Assembly: GCA_964017045.1 (NCBI GenBank)
Contig: OZ024809.1
Location: 28,087,618-28,151,617, forward strand
Direction: 5' to 3'
From: Omphiscola glabra
Taxonomy: Eukaryota; Mollusca; Gastropoda; Lymnaeidae
DNA length: 64,000 nucleotides
Numbering within the stretch: position 1 is the first letter of the stretch; every line of letters begins with the position of its first letter. Below are positions 1-30,200 of this stretch, one piece after another. The position numbers and the translations under genes were made by a program. Below the pieces are notes generated by a model. It was not told where the DNA came from, ran no database searches, and was given only the letters and a program-made list of their open reading frames with translations.

Positions 1-205
1 AAAAAAATCAGTCGTTCCCGTTTTTCAAGAGATGTTGAAGGAAATGTGACGATACTGATTTCAGGAAATGAAATTCCCAATATCTGCGCTAAATGAGATT
101 TTAAAAAATATATAGCAAGTCCGTTTGGTGCGTAATAATTGTTTTTTTTCCCCTAAAATAGTTTGTGAAACAAATCTGCGATGTGAAAGCAAGTTGGACA
201 TTAGA
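1..205 (+). repeat. dispersed repeat fragment (family also near 63.4-64.0 kb)
   Basis: AT-rich sequence with no exon I can support. It ends in a block close to 'tagtttgtgaaacaaatctg' and contains 'atctgcgctaaatgagattt', which parallel the dispersed repeat seen at 18.4, 21.1, 25.4 and 63.5 kb. Nothing else is recognised here. The first exon(s) of the MACPF gene should lie further upstream, outside the window. Confidence 0.4.
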
Positions 206-242
206 TACAAATAATTTTAACATGCATGTAAAGGATTTAGAC

Positions 243-428
243 CAGCGGCTCTCAACCTGTTGGTCGCGACCCCTTTGGGGGTCGAATGACCCTTTACCGA
301 AAACACATGGACACCACTGTTATGAAGCAGCAACGAAAATAATTGTGTGGTTGGGGGGGGGGGGGGGCGACACGACCATGAGGAACTGTATTTAAGGGTC
401 GCGGCATTAGGAAGGTTGAGAACCACTG
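243..428 (+). mobile_element. non-autonomous hAT element, SPIN/URR1-like, copy 1
   Basis: The element starts CAGCGGCTCTCAACC and ends GGTTGAGAACCACTG, terminal inverted repeats of about 15 bp. It is flanked by the 8-bp duplication atttagac / attttgac (7 of 8 identical). The left part reads ggtcgcgacccctttggggg and the right part ggtcgcggcattaggaaggt. These ends and the 8-bp duplication are hallmarks of hAT transposons. The sequence resembles the SPIN and rodent URR1 MITE families from memory. It has no coding capacity. Confidence 0.8.
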
Positions 429-680
429 ATTTTGACGAAGCACTTTCATTTTTAGGGTTGTGTAATTATTTTTTGTTAAATAACTAAAAAGCTAACTTAT
501 GGGATAATTTATTAGTAATTCATATCAGCGAGCGAGGTTTTGGATAAACGACTGTTCTTAAAATATTAACAGTTCATTTGGGAAAAAAATGACAGTGCCC
601 AGAAAACGTCACAAGACAGTCAGAGCAGTTCATGCTCAAAGCTACCCATCATTCTTAACATCTGCTGCATGATTCTAATA

Positions 681-890
681 CAGCGGTTCTCAACCTGTTG
701 GTCGCGACCCCTTTTTTGAGGGGGGGGGGGGTCGAACGACCCTTTCCCAAGGTACGCCTAAGACCAATCGGAAAACACATATACTCTACATTTATGAAGT
801 AGCAACGAAAATAATGTTCTGGGTAGGAGTCGCCACGACATGAGGAACTGTATTAAAGGGTCGCAGAATTAGGAATGTTGAGAACCGCTG
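681..890 (+). mobile_element. non-autonomous hAT element, SPIN/URR1-like, copy 2
   Basis: The termini are CAGCGGTTCTCAACC and GGAATGTTGAGAACCGCTG, with an 8-bp target duplication ttctaata / ttctaatg (7 of 8). The interior holds the family-typical blocks agaccaatcggaaaacacat and gaagtagcaacgaaaataat. The element is about 210 bp long and sits about 180 bp upstream of the first visible MACPF exon. Confidence 0.82.
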
Positions 891-1073
891 TTCTAATGTG
901 AAAAGAAGGATTGGCAGTGTTCTCTGCTGATTGCGAAAACTTTTTTGATCATGCATGCAATGGCTGGTTGTAGCTAAATGCACAGTATTGTAATATCTTT
1001 TGCTGAGTTCTAAAGCGTTGATCGCTGCCTGCTTTATGCAATTTTGTTTTTTCAAATGTAACAAATCAACCAG

Positions 1074-19625
<18,552 letters not shown>

Positions 19626-19654
19626 CTGCTGACCATTCACCATTGGATGAAATA

Positions 19655-20165
19655 TACACCATCGTGACCACTACAGATCATCGTGGCAACCACATACCAT
19701 CGTGACAACAAGAGACCATCGTGACAACAAAGAACCATTCGGAAAACAAGAGACATTGCTGACAACAAGAGATCATCCTGACAACAAGAGACCAGCCTGA
19801 CAACAAGTGACCATCGTGATCACTGTTGATCATCGTGATCACTACAGACCATCGTGATCACTACAGACCATCGTGATCACCACATACCATATTAGCAACT
19901 ATGGAAGATCGCTATAACTATAGACCATCGTTATAACTACAGACCATCGTTATAACTACAGACCATCGTTATAACTACAGACCATCGTGATCACCACAGA
20001 CCATTGTAGCAACTATGGACGATCGCTATAACTAACTGTCATCGTTATAACTACAGACCATCGTGATCACCACAGACCATCGAGACAACGACAGACCATC
20101 GAGACAACTACAGACCATCGAGACAACTACATACCACCGTGATGACTACAGATCACCGTGTCATC
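19655..20165 (+). repeat. ~19-20-bp repeat array in the 3'UTR
   Basis: About 25 diverged units of accatcgtgatcactacag with subtypes (ttataactacag, gagacaactacag, gacaacaagag). It begins 30 bases after the stop codon and ends before a polyadenylation signal, so it should be part of the mature mRNA. Confidence 0.88.
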
Positions 20166-20243
20166 TAGTGACGATGTGACAGGAGACCTTTGAGAAAACA
20201 CTCTGGAGAGTAGATAAACCGTATTGTTAAGAAATTAGGTAAT

Positions 20244-20249
20244 AATAAA
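20244..20249 (+). promoter_or_regulatory. putative polyadenylation signal of the MACPF-ApeC gene
   Basis: AATAAA about 620 bases after the stop codon, in ttaggtaataataaac. It is the first good hexamer after the 3'UTR repeat array. Confidence 0.5.
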
Positions 20250-21100
20250 CATATCGACTAGAAAATACATTTTGAAATGCGATGCAAATATATCTGAACT
20301 CGTCTTTCTGTTTTTTTAAATTCTGAAACTATGTGTTAAATGCAATTAATCCTGGAAAATATTAGTTTAAATCATGTATATTTTTCTAAATTTGTTAATA
20401 TTTTATACAATTATTCTTCTGAATGAATTTTAATATCAAATTTATAACGCTTTGAATAATGCTGTATTTTCACTAGAAGATATTTTGAGAGGGAGGCAGA
20501 GAGCCGTCTCAGGGGCTAAAAACCCCTGTGACTGCAAGAGGGGAGGGAGGGTGGGTGGGCCCGTTCATGTAAGGGACCCAAAGTTGTGATGTGAGAAAAT
20601 ACTATACATTTTGAACGCAGGGTCGCAAAAAAAAAAAAAAAAAAAAAAAACGAAATTATTTTTTGGAGCCTCAAAGGGACACGCGACGGCCCTGTCAGGG
20701 AAATAGAGATAACGAGAGAGAGAGAGAGAGAGTGCGCGAGAGATAGCGAGAATTAATAAGTTTCTTCCTAAAAAAAATATCATAAATTTAGTAACTAGCA
20801 AATTGTGACCCTTTGTAGCGAAACTCCGCATATTTATATAATATCTATAACATCTGGGCTACTGGTTGGGTTAAAAACTCAAAGATTGAAAATTCACGGG
20901 CCGATTTAAGAAATCTCCACATTTTTATGGGCACACTTTTAACTCTCTAAAGGTTTTTTTACTGTGTGTGTTACTTGTCATACTTCTCTTTGTCTTGTTT
21001 GCTGAAGATGGCTCTAATCCGAAACGTCCAAAGCTTTTGTCATCTCTATTCATTCAAGTTTAGCAAACCTTGTTCTTATATTTTATAAAATGTAATATGG
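20250..21100. other. intergenic, no gene seen
   Basis: AT-rich sequence with a long A run (20626-20650) and a GA-rich simple repeat (20710-20745). I see no exon with splice sites and no conserved motif. Confidence 0.6.
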
Positions 21101-21104
21101 TGCA

Positions 21105-21540
21105 ATTGAAAAGGGGGGGGGGGGGTGGGATTAACATTTTATAAAAACACGCATACAGGTAACGCAATTTATAAGTATCCCTATTAGTGACCCCCCCCCC
21201 CTTTCCAAGCTCGCAACTGCACATGTTTTCACGCCCCTGAACTATATTAATATTCTAATGACTCACACGCTCTTACACCGCTGTTTTCTTTCCCCAACTA
21301 TTTCAGAAAAGAATATATCACGCTCCAAACGCACTTGCGCTATATTTTATTGAGAATCTCATCTCTTCTTCGTCTATGTATTAAGGGCCCACGATCAATT
21401 TATTCATCATTATGGCTCCGATGAATGTAGATGGGTTTAGTGGTGGGGCCGAAAATTTGACAGAATGTGTTGTCATCAGCAACGAGCCTATGTGCCAAGT
21501 TTCAGCTCGATAGCTTGACGGGAAGATGAGCGTGTTATTA
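21105..21540 (+). repeat. dispersed repeat family G, copy 2
   Basis: Same block order as 18400-18835: C-rich run, cacgctcttacaccgctgtt, tgtgttgtcatcagcaacga, gcttgacgggaagatgagcg. It is followed to 21720 by a ~65-bp tandem repeat with ctggctacctgcaatgcgca. Confidence 0.6.
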
Positions 21541-21999
21541 CTTTTTTTTTCTCCTTCTGGCTACCAGCAATGTGCAAGATGAGCCCGGTATTAACGTTTT
21601 TCTGGCTACCTGCAATGCGCAAGATGAGCATAATTTTTTTCTCGCTACCTGCCATGTGCAAGATTAAAATGCTATTATTTTCTTCTGACTACCTACAATG
21701 TGCAAGATGAGCATTAAATTTTTTTTTATATAACTAGAGCCTTAACAGTTTTTTTTAATGAATTGCCACCCCCCCCCCCCACCCGAAAGGTTTGATTTAC
21801 CTGAGGTCTTTAAACCGTGTCCTATATATCCCCCATCTTATTGCCGCAGGCAGCTTAACGGTAATAGTAAACGTAGTATTTCGAGATTATTCCAATTGGA
21901 CGAATTTTAATCTGACCCACTTTCACGCACCGCAGGCGTTAAAGGGCGACTATGCATTGGTTACTATACTAAGACGCGAGGCACTCGGATTTTGATTGT

Positions 22000-22545
22000 G
22001 TTTTGTCTACAAAGTTTGTTGACCGCGTTGTGCCTGGTTCAGAGGACAGCTGGAAAATGTCAAAGATCATACTAAGTTTGTTTACGGCATGGTGCCTGGT
22101 TCAGAGGACAGCTGAAAAATGTCAAAGATCATACTAAGTTTGTTTACGGCATGGTGCCTGGTTCAAAGGACAGCTGGAAAATATCAAAGATCATACTAAG
22201 TTTGTTTACGGCATGGTGCCTGGTTCAGAGGACAGCTGGAAAATATCAAAGATCATACTAAGTTTGTTTACGGCATGGTGCCTGGTTCAGAGGACAGCTG
22301 GAAAATGTCAAAGATCATACTAAGTTTGTTTACGGCATGGTGCCTGGTTCAGAGGACAGCTGGAAAATGTCAAAGATCAAACTAAGTTTGCTTACGGCGT
22401 GGTGCTTGTTTCGAGAACAGTGGAAAATGTCAAAGATCATACTAAGTTTGTTTACGGCGTGGTGCTTGTTTCGAGAACAGTGGAAAATGTCAGGGATCAT
22501 TCTAAATTAGTTTACAGCACTTTGCCTGGTTCAGAGGAAGGTTGG
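22000..22545 (+). repeat. ~60-bp minisatellite, ~9 copies
   Basis: Unit agtttgtttacggcatggtg followed by cctggttcagaggacagctg and gaaaatgtcaaagatcatacta. The central copies are nearly identical; the outer copies are diverged. The rest of the intergenic region, 22546-24184, holds poly-pyrimidine tracts and C runs but no supported gene. Confidence 0.93.
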
Positions 22546-24184
22546 CAATGTCAGTGTTCATAATCAACTAGGTGAGAAAAAGAAGATTGATTGTGTCTTC
22601 TCCTCGCGTTCACAGGGCCGTGCGAAAAAGGGGGAGGGAAAGGAGGCATTCGCCCCTATTGACGATTTCGGGGTGGGGGGGGGCGCACAAATAAGCGTCT
22701 TTAGATAGGACCTTTGCATTGCATTAAGTGGTAAAATCTCTTTTACTTCAAAAGCCAGGTGGCGAAAAAGTCTTCGTTTTACTGGTCCATCCAGGGCGGA
22801 ATCGATGTTTCTTTTCGTTCCCTTTTTTCCTTTCAGTTTCTTCCTTTCCTGCATTTGTTTTTCTCTGTTTTTCTCTGTTTCATTATTTTTTTCTTTCGCC
22901 TTTACTTTCTTTTTTCTTTCTTTCTCTCTATCTTTCTTCTTGTCTCTTTTAAAACTTCAACATTTAAAAAAAAAAAATGAAAAACCACATAGGCTATTGG
23001 GTTCCAGAAATACTCACGATTTCTTGAAACAAAGTTCCAATTGATGCCTGTCTCACCACCCCCCCCCGGCTAACCCCCTAACCTCCCCCCACACACACAC
23101 GCTTACATCAATTGCCAACCACCCACCTTCACGCGGCGCTGGTTCCGCCGATGCTGCACTTACCTGCTTTCCGCGCAGTTGGCCATCCGAAATAATCACC
23201 TGTGGTGGTCTTGCATACTTTAAATGCAACAGTTTACTGCTTTTAATACCCACCCCCCCCCTTTTTTTTCTCTTTACGCTTCTCATCATCAAACTGACGT
23301 GGGGCAATTATTTAACGTCGCCAGTTTAAGCCGGGGGGACAGTTGAAAATGATAATTTCGTGTGTAATAAATTTCCCCAAAATAGGTCATCAGTCGCTGT
23401 TTGGCGCGTCCAGTCCAGTGAAGCAGCGAACACATGCTGCATTGTGTGCAACGGTTTATGGAAACGAACAACGCAAGTGATTTAAATGTCGTTGCTCTTT
23501 AAACAAACAAACCAAAATTAAACACAATTCAAAAGTTTCTCCAACGGATTTAAATTTTAATGCCTGGTGTTCTCTGTTGGATGATGAAATTAATAACGTC
23601 CCGTGCTTCACTGACATGCACGAATGAACAAAAAATAGTGTATGACATACGAATGGTTTAAGTAGAATTCTCCATTCGACCAGGAACAAAGGAAATATGT
23701 CCACGATTGCGTTGCTGTTGTGCCTTTTTTCCACTGAGTTTTAAGAGTACAAGGTGTAGGGGGAAGAAACGGAAAGAGGAGGAATTAAATAGACAGCATT
23801 GATCTACGAGTCTCCACTATAGACTCTCAAACTGTGGTAAACGTACCTTGAGCTGTACATGACAGTTTGACAGAAGTGCGAAGTAGTGTCTCCAAAAAAA
23901 AAGTCTAGTAGTTATTTTGTTATATAAATTTATAGATATCCAGTCTGGAAAAAGGAAATACGGTTTACACATATTTATTATTTTTGCAGTCGCTATTGAC
24001 AGTCATGAACACTATAAGATTTCTTTGATGGGCCTTCTCCTGTGGCCAATAATATCTGGACTAACAACATACAGAGGTTTTTTTTTGTGTGTGTGTGTGT
24101 TTAAAACTCATACTTGAAATTCAGGGCTAGCACGCGTGCGGCACAAAGTCACGTGACGCCAGGAGTTTGCGTCATGGCCTCGCA

Positions 24185-24245
24185 ATGACTCTCGTCACGT
24201 TCACGTCGGTGCTGGCGCTCCTATCCATCAGGACCGAAACCGCAG
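24185..24245 (+). CDS. metallopeptidase gene, exon 1 (signal peptide)
   Basis: ATG at 24185, donor gtgaat at 24246, phase 1. It encodes MTLVTFTSVLALLSIRTETA, a hydrophobic leader. The overlapping upstream ATG at 24174 stops at once (MASQ-stop) and may act as a tiny uORF. Confidence 0.78.
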
Positions 24246-27200
24246 GTGAATCTTAAATTTTTTTTTTTTTTGAAATTTCGTTAATTGTATTGAACTGATC
24301 ACATTCAGTCAAAGAAGCTCAATTGTTGTCTTTCGTATCTATTTAATGGGCTTTACCTGTGGGCTACTACTGCATCCGGTAAAAACACATCGGCAAGTAT
24401 TTTAAAATAAGAAGTTGCCGCTGCCTCCAACGGCGTCCAGTCTATTAATCTAGATTACTTCAATAATCTTGATTACTTCAATAATCTTGATTACTTCAAT
24501 AATCTTGATTACTTCAATAATCTGGATTACTTCAATAATCTTGATTACTTCAATAATCTTGATTAGTTCAATAATCTTGATTACTTCAATAATCTTGATT
24601 ACTTCAATAATCTGGATTACTTCAATAATCTGGATAACTTCAATAATCTTGATTACTTCAATAATCTGGATTACTTCAATAATCTGGATAACTTCAATAA
24701 TCTTGATTACTTCAATAATCTGGATTGTTTCAATAATCTGGATTACTTCAATAATCTGGATTACTTCAATAATCCGATTAGTTCCATTTAATTGGATCAC
24801 TTCCATGATCTGATTAGTTCCATAATATGAATTCTTTCCATAATCAGGTTTACTACCATTATCTGGATACTTTCATAATCTGATTAGTTCCATAATATAG
24901 ATTACTTCCATATACTGGATTTCTTTCATAATCTGGATTACTTCCATATTCTGGATGCTTCCAAAATCTGATTGGTTCCATAACATATATTACTTCCATA
25001 TCCTGGATTACTTTCATTTCCTGGATTACTTTCATAAACTGGATTACTTCCATAATCTGGATGCTTCCATAATCTGATTAGTTCTATAACATAGATTACT
25101 TCCATAGCCTGTATTACTTTCATAATCTGGATTACTTCCAAGATCACGTGTTTTTTCGGTGCTGCTAAAGGGGAGCCCTTATACGTCATGAAGGTATCCG
25201 GTCATCCATATAACACCACATTAAGATGCCTTTCAATTTGATCCCGTTCAGATTAAAATTAATTTTAACCCCATGTGTGGATTCATTGTGGTTAATAGTT
25301 ACTACCAGTGATGAAATGAGAAATGGTGTGCCAATTAGGTAACCAATATGGTCGCCGTGTTACTAAAAACGGCATTTTTTCCCCAACACTCAAAATCTAA
25401 TTGATTTTTAAATCCTTTTTTATCAACTTCGCTTATGTTCATGGCTGGCGTGGTGGTAAAAATCTTCGGTCGCTTCCCGTGAACCTTTCGAGCTGAAACT
25501 TGGCACAGAGACTCGTTGTCGATTACAACAGATTCTGTCAAATTTTCGGCCACCCCCACTCCCCACACCTAAAATAAATTTGTCATGGCTTTCAGTGGGG
25601 GGACATGAAGGAAAATTCCTGATAACTGCTAAATGCGCTCTTTTTACAAAAATATCCACCTACGTTTGGTGCTTAATATTTTCTTTTGCTTTTCTGAAGT
25701 GGGGTAAGATCACGAAGGACATTTTTTTTATTTTCAAAGAGAAAAGAGCATAATTTATTGGTGCATATCATTTCCGCTTCCATAGCATTTGTGGTTGTCA
25801 TGGTTTCGGCTGGGTAAACATGGATCGGATGACGTCACCGTGAATTGAGAGGAAATAATTTATTCAGAGTCAAAGTAAAAGTCTTATTTTAAAAACTATA
25901 TTATCGGGTCTGTTTTAAGTAACCCCCTTCTCAGTTACTGGAATCGAGTTTAGAAACAACAAACATGATTTGGAACCAAACCAAAGTGATTAAATTAGGC
26001 GGTAACCTCGGGGGCAAGCTACTCTGTTTTACAAAAGATTAATTAGACACGAACAATCTGTGTCAATATAACAATATATGTTAAGCCTTAATAATAATTT
26101 TACATAATACGCAAGTAAACGTTTCGGCACATACCTTCATCAGTACAACAAGACATTCAAATAAGTATAAATTAAATTTACATAATATTTATACATATAT
26201 CCAACCTAAATAAAGAGAATAGTACTAATAGTAGCTACGCCAATAGGCAGTGTATCTATCGATACCAAAATCGGCTATCATTTTTATCGAGTACTAGGGC
26301 GGAAATTGAGGGCGATTAATCTTGATCGGTCAAGGGGTCTAGAAAATTTTTTATTATTTAAAAATAAAGAGGTGTATTTTTGAGTATATGCTTCAATTCA
26401 ATGTTTCTATTTTACTTTTCGAACGGGGAAGGACATTTTTAATATTTTGTGGGAGGCATTATGGCGCTCTGTGCCATAGATAAACAGAATTCACCCAGTT
26501 TGTGGTATGGTAATCATTTGGCCCAAGCGTATAATCAGCACCATACTGTACCATTGATCAGCGTGAGGGAAGTAGTGCAGGAACGTAGTGTGCTAAAGAC
26601 AGTAGGGCAAACTCAAAATGCAGGGGTGCATCCCGGCGCATACTTGAATTTGTTGTTTCTTTCAGACAATTTTGAGGTGGCATTTCAAACTTTCGGACGG
26701 AGATTGCCAAAATTAGGAATAATAATGATCAAAGACATCTTAAATTCCGCACAGTGAACTATATTCATTCTAGTCGTGTCACCCTGGAGGGTACGCTTTT
26801 GCCCTAGCTTAATATCGCTTATTAAATCTTTATAGTCCCCAGAAATTTTTGGATCAATTTAAAATACAAGAATCCATTTTATCACATATTTGAATTTAGT
26901 TTTGCAACATTCTACATTTAATTGGACTGCAGCGGAAGAGATCCTAGTTTAAAAATGTAGGTGTTACTTAACCTTAGAACCATCGTGTGCGCCCAGCAAA
27001 CCGTACGATGCAGGGTGCCTCGGATATATTAGGGGTTTAACGATGTGTTGAGGTTATTTTCTTAATTATCATCTTTCAATACAGGGTAAAAACGGGGAAA
27101 AAAAGGGGACGGGGAAAAAAAGGGGATGGGCAAAACGGAAATGTGTTTGACCTGTTTGTGTTTTGCACAAAAAATGTACATTACTAATAATATTAATGTG

Positions 27201-30200
27201 GCTTTTAATTTTTATTTACATTTGGGGGGGGGGGATAACTACATAATTAATAAATGAATTTTCAACACAAAAAGTTTCCCATCACTAAAAAGCACTGCAA
27301 ACATTATTTTATTTGCTGAACGCAAATGTTAAGAAAAGCAACTTCCTTATAATAATTAGACTGCCTTTTCAAAATGTTTCCAAATTTTACTAGAGTCAAA
27401 ATGAAGGAAAAATAAACAACCTGTTAATTAGAAAGGTCTATAAATTTACCCTGGTCATTTTTATAAAATCTTATCTGAAGGGCATAATTATTTTAAGAAT
27501 GTCACGGTCAGATTGTGTGGTTATTTTTTTTGTGTGTATGTTTGGGGGGGCGGAAAGAGAGTGCTCGTGGTATTGGCTATATTTTTCCACGAGTATGACC
27601 GTCTTGGCGGGGGGGGGGGGGGGGGGGGACCCAGGGGAGAAAGTGTTTGTTGTGAGTTGTGAAAACATTAGAGTGGTGAATGAATGTGAACATTTTTCTT
27701 GTTATCACGAGTGCATGGGCAATAATGGTATAAAAGGAGAGACAGATTATTATTAGGGGAGAACGATTTATTATTGCGTGTGGATTCGACAAAGTGTTTT
27801 TTGGAGTGAGGACTTCGTATAACTTTATGATGCTGTTTTGTGTATTCATTGGATGTGTTAGTCACTTCACATGACTATTCAATAGAAGGTGCTGTGTTTG
27901 AACACTTATATTTTCAACAAGTAATAAACATATTCGATGACTCTTAAACGACGTTGCGTGGTTTTTCCTTTTAAACTATCGGCTTTATAGGAGTCAGGAA
28001 CATGTACAAGTACCAGCTTTCCAGAAGCTTAAGAAACGGAGTTGTAGACTCTGAAACGATTTTCTGTGGCTACAGAAGGGACCTAATCTCCTAGACAACG
28101 TACATTTCGCCACAAAGAAGACATGTGTTGTGTACAAAAGATGTTATTATTTTTGCATGTGTTTTTTTTATCTAAGGGAAATCGTATATAAATAAAGTAT
28201 ATATTTCCCAATAATCATTTGATTAACATGTTTATTTTTAATTTTAAAATACTATAACTTTTTTTAAAGATAAATTACAACGTGCCACTGAGATATAATT
28301 TTAAACACTTTTTTTTCCTCCTAAAACTAGTACCCACAATTTTTTTTTTAAATTGAATTAACAATCGAGATGCTAGTCCGCAAAAATCTTTCTTTCTTTC
28401 TTTTTTTTTTTTTTTAATCATCTTCCTGATAGATTTATAAATAAATATTATTATTATTTTTTAATTCATGCGAGTTGGTGGGTATAATAAATATAGGCTA
28501 CGTATTTTTTTAAAACATCTGTTATGCAGGAAACATTGATACAAAAAGTAGCACATTAAAAGTGAACACAAACGTTTTCGATATAATAATAATTGATGAA
28601 ATGCGCACTTTTTGTATGCGCCCTTTAAATTCAATTTTTTTTAATCTCCTTTTTTTAAAGTTTCCATTTTATATAACTCAACACGCATATAATCGATTAA
28701 AATTAAATTTTTAAAAGACTAATACCTTCATAAAATTTATAATGAACACCTATCCCTACTTTAAAAGTCATGTTTTTATGACGAAATATAATTTAAAAAT
28801 AGATTGCGCATGTTTGATACTTAACAAGAACTATAATTAAAATTGTATATATTGATGTAAAGGTAATTAAAAACAGTGTTATTAAAGTTTTTAAACATGT
28901 GAAGTTGAAAAATAAGTGAATAAACATAGCGATGTATTATGCGAACCACAGGAAGTAAGATCTGCAGTGGCCATACTATAGGAGACTGCAACTTTCCTTG
29001 TCACCCAGAGTTATCGTTCATACCGGGGAGTACAAAGAAAGTACAAAGATGGCTGCTCACATCAACAAAGATGGCTGCTCACATGGCGAAAACAGCATTT
29101 GAGACCTGGCGAGTTGAGGAAATTAAGAAATATTTACGGGAATTGCATCAGCCGGTATCTGGAAATAAAGCAGAACCTGTAGATCGGGCACGCGGCTGTG
29201 TAGCGTTGCGAATTTGTGGGGGAAAAAACGTATGTATCTGAGACATTTTTCTAATTTCTAGGCGAAAAAGATTAACAAGGGCAAAAACCACTGCTTTTTC
29301 AGGAAGTTGCAGTCCCCTATACTAATCTTTTTAAATCTGTTTAAAAAAGACAATTTAGTGGTTTTTAATAATACAAAATGTATAATTTTTATATTGTACA
29401 CATTTTGCTCCGGGGGGCACTTGACTTCCCAGGCGGGTGGGGAGTGCTCCCCAGGAGAAATGACTGAAAGAAGCCATGGTCACAGCTCTCAGGCTTTTCC
29501 TTGTCTTCTTTGTTGATTTATAGACTTTCCCCCGGGGCGAGTTTAAGCGACTTTTGCCCCCACTACATTATTTGTCAGTGAAACTCCCTTGGGAACAGCA
29601 AAAGTTTGCCCATAGTTTTCATTATGGATTGAGATCGATCATTGCCACTGCTTCATCAAATGTTAAATTCTTTTATGTAATAGTTTTTTTTACAGTGGTC
29701 AACTTATTCAATCTTTTCAATGCAATTATGAATCTTCCCGCTGAAAAACATTATCATCATTAGACAGATCCACACACAAACAAAATATATATATATAAAA
29801 ATGTGTAAATGTTTCCTTCGATATTTTTAAAACGTACACATAAAAAATATGTAAAACTAAAAATTTGAATTCAACTTTATAAAAACTAAAAATTTGCATT
29901 CAACTTTATAAAAACTAATAATTTGCATTCAACTTTATAAAAACTAATAATTTGCATTCAACTTTATAAAAACTAATAATTTGCATTCAACTTTATAAAA
30001 ACTAATAATTTGCATTCAACTTTATAAAAACGAATAATTTGCATTCAACTTTATAAAAACGAATAATTTGCATTCAACTTTATTAAAACGAATAATTTGC
30101 ATTCAACTTTATAAGAACGAATAATTTGCATAAAGTGTATAATAGAGAAAATTGAGTGTTTATAAAAGCATCACACCTCCGTGCCGCCTTGTATGTTGGG

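Noticed and set aside
21792..21995. 67-codon frame with an acceptor-like ccgcag as an exon
   Set aside because: No domain, no clear donor, intergenic position among repeats.
22728..23044. Phe-rich frames at 22.7-23.0 kb as membrane peptides
   Set aside because: Translation of a pyrimidine-rich low-complexity tract in three overlapping frames.
26449..26757. 102-codon plus-strand frame as a gene
   Set aside because: No recognisable motif and no convincing splice sites. It could be a decayed transposon piece, but nothing in it supports a call.
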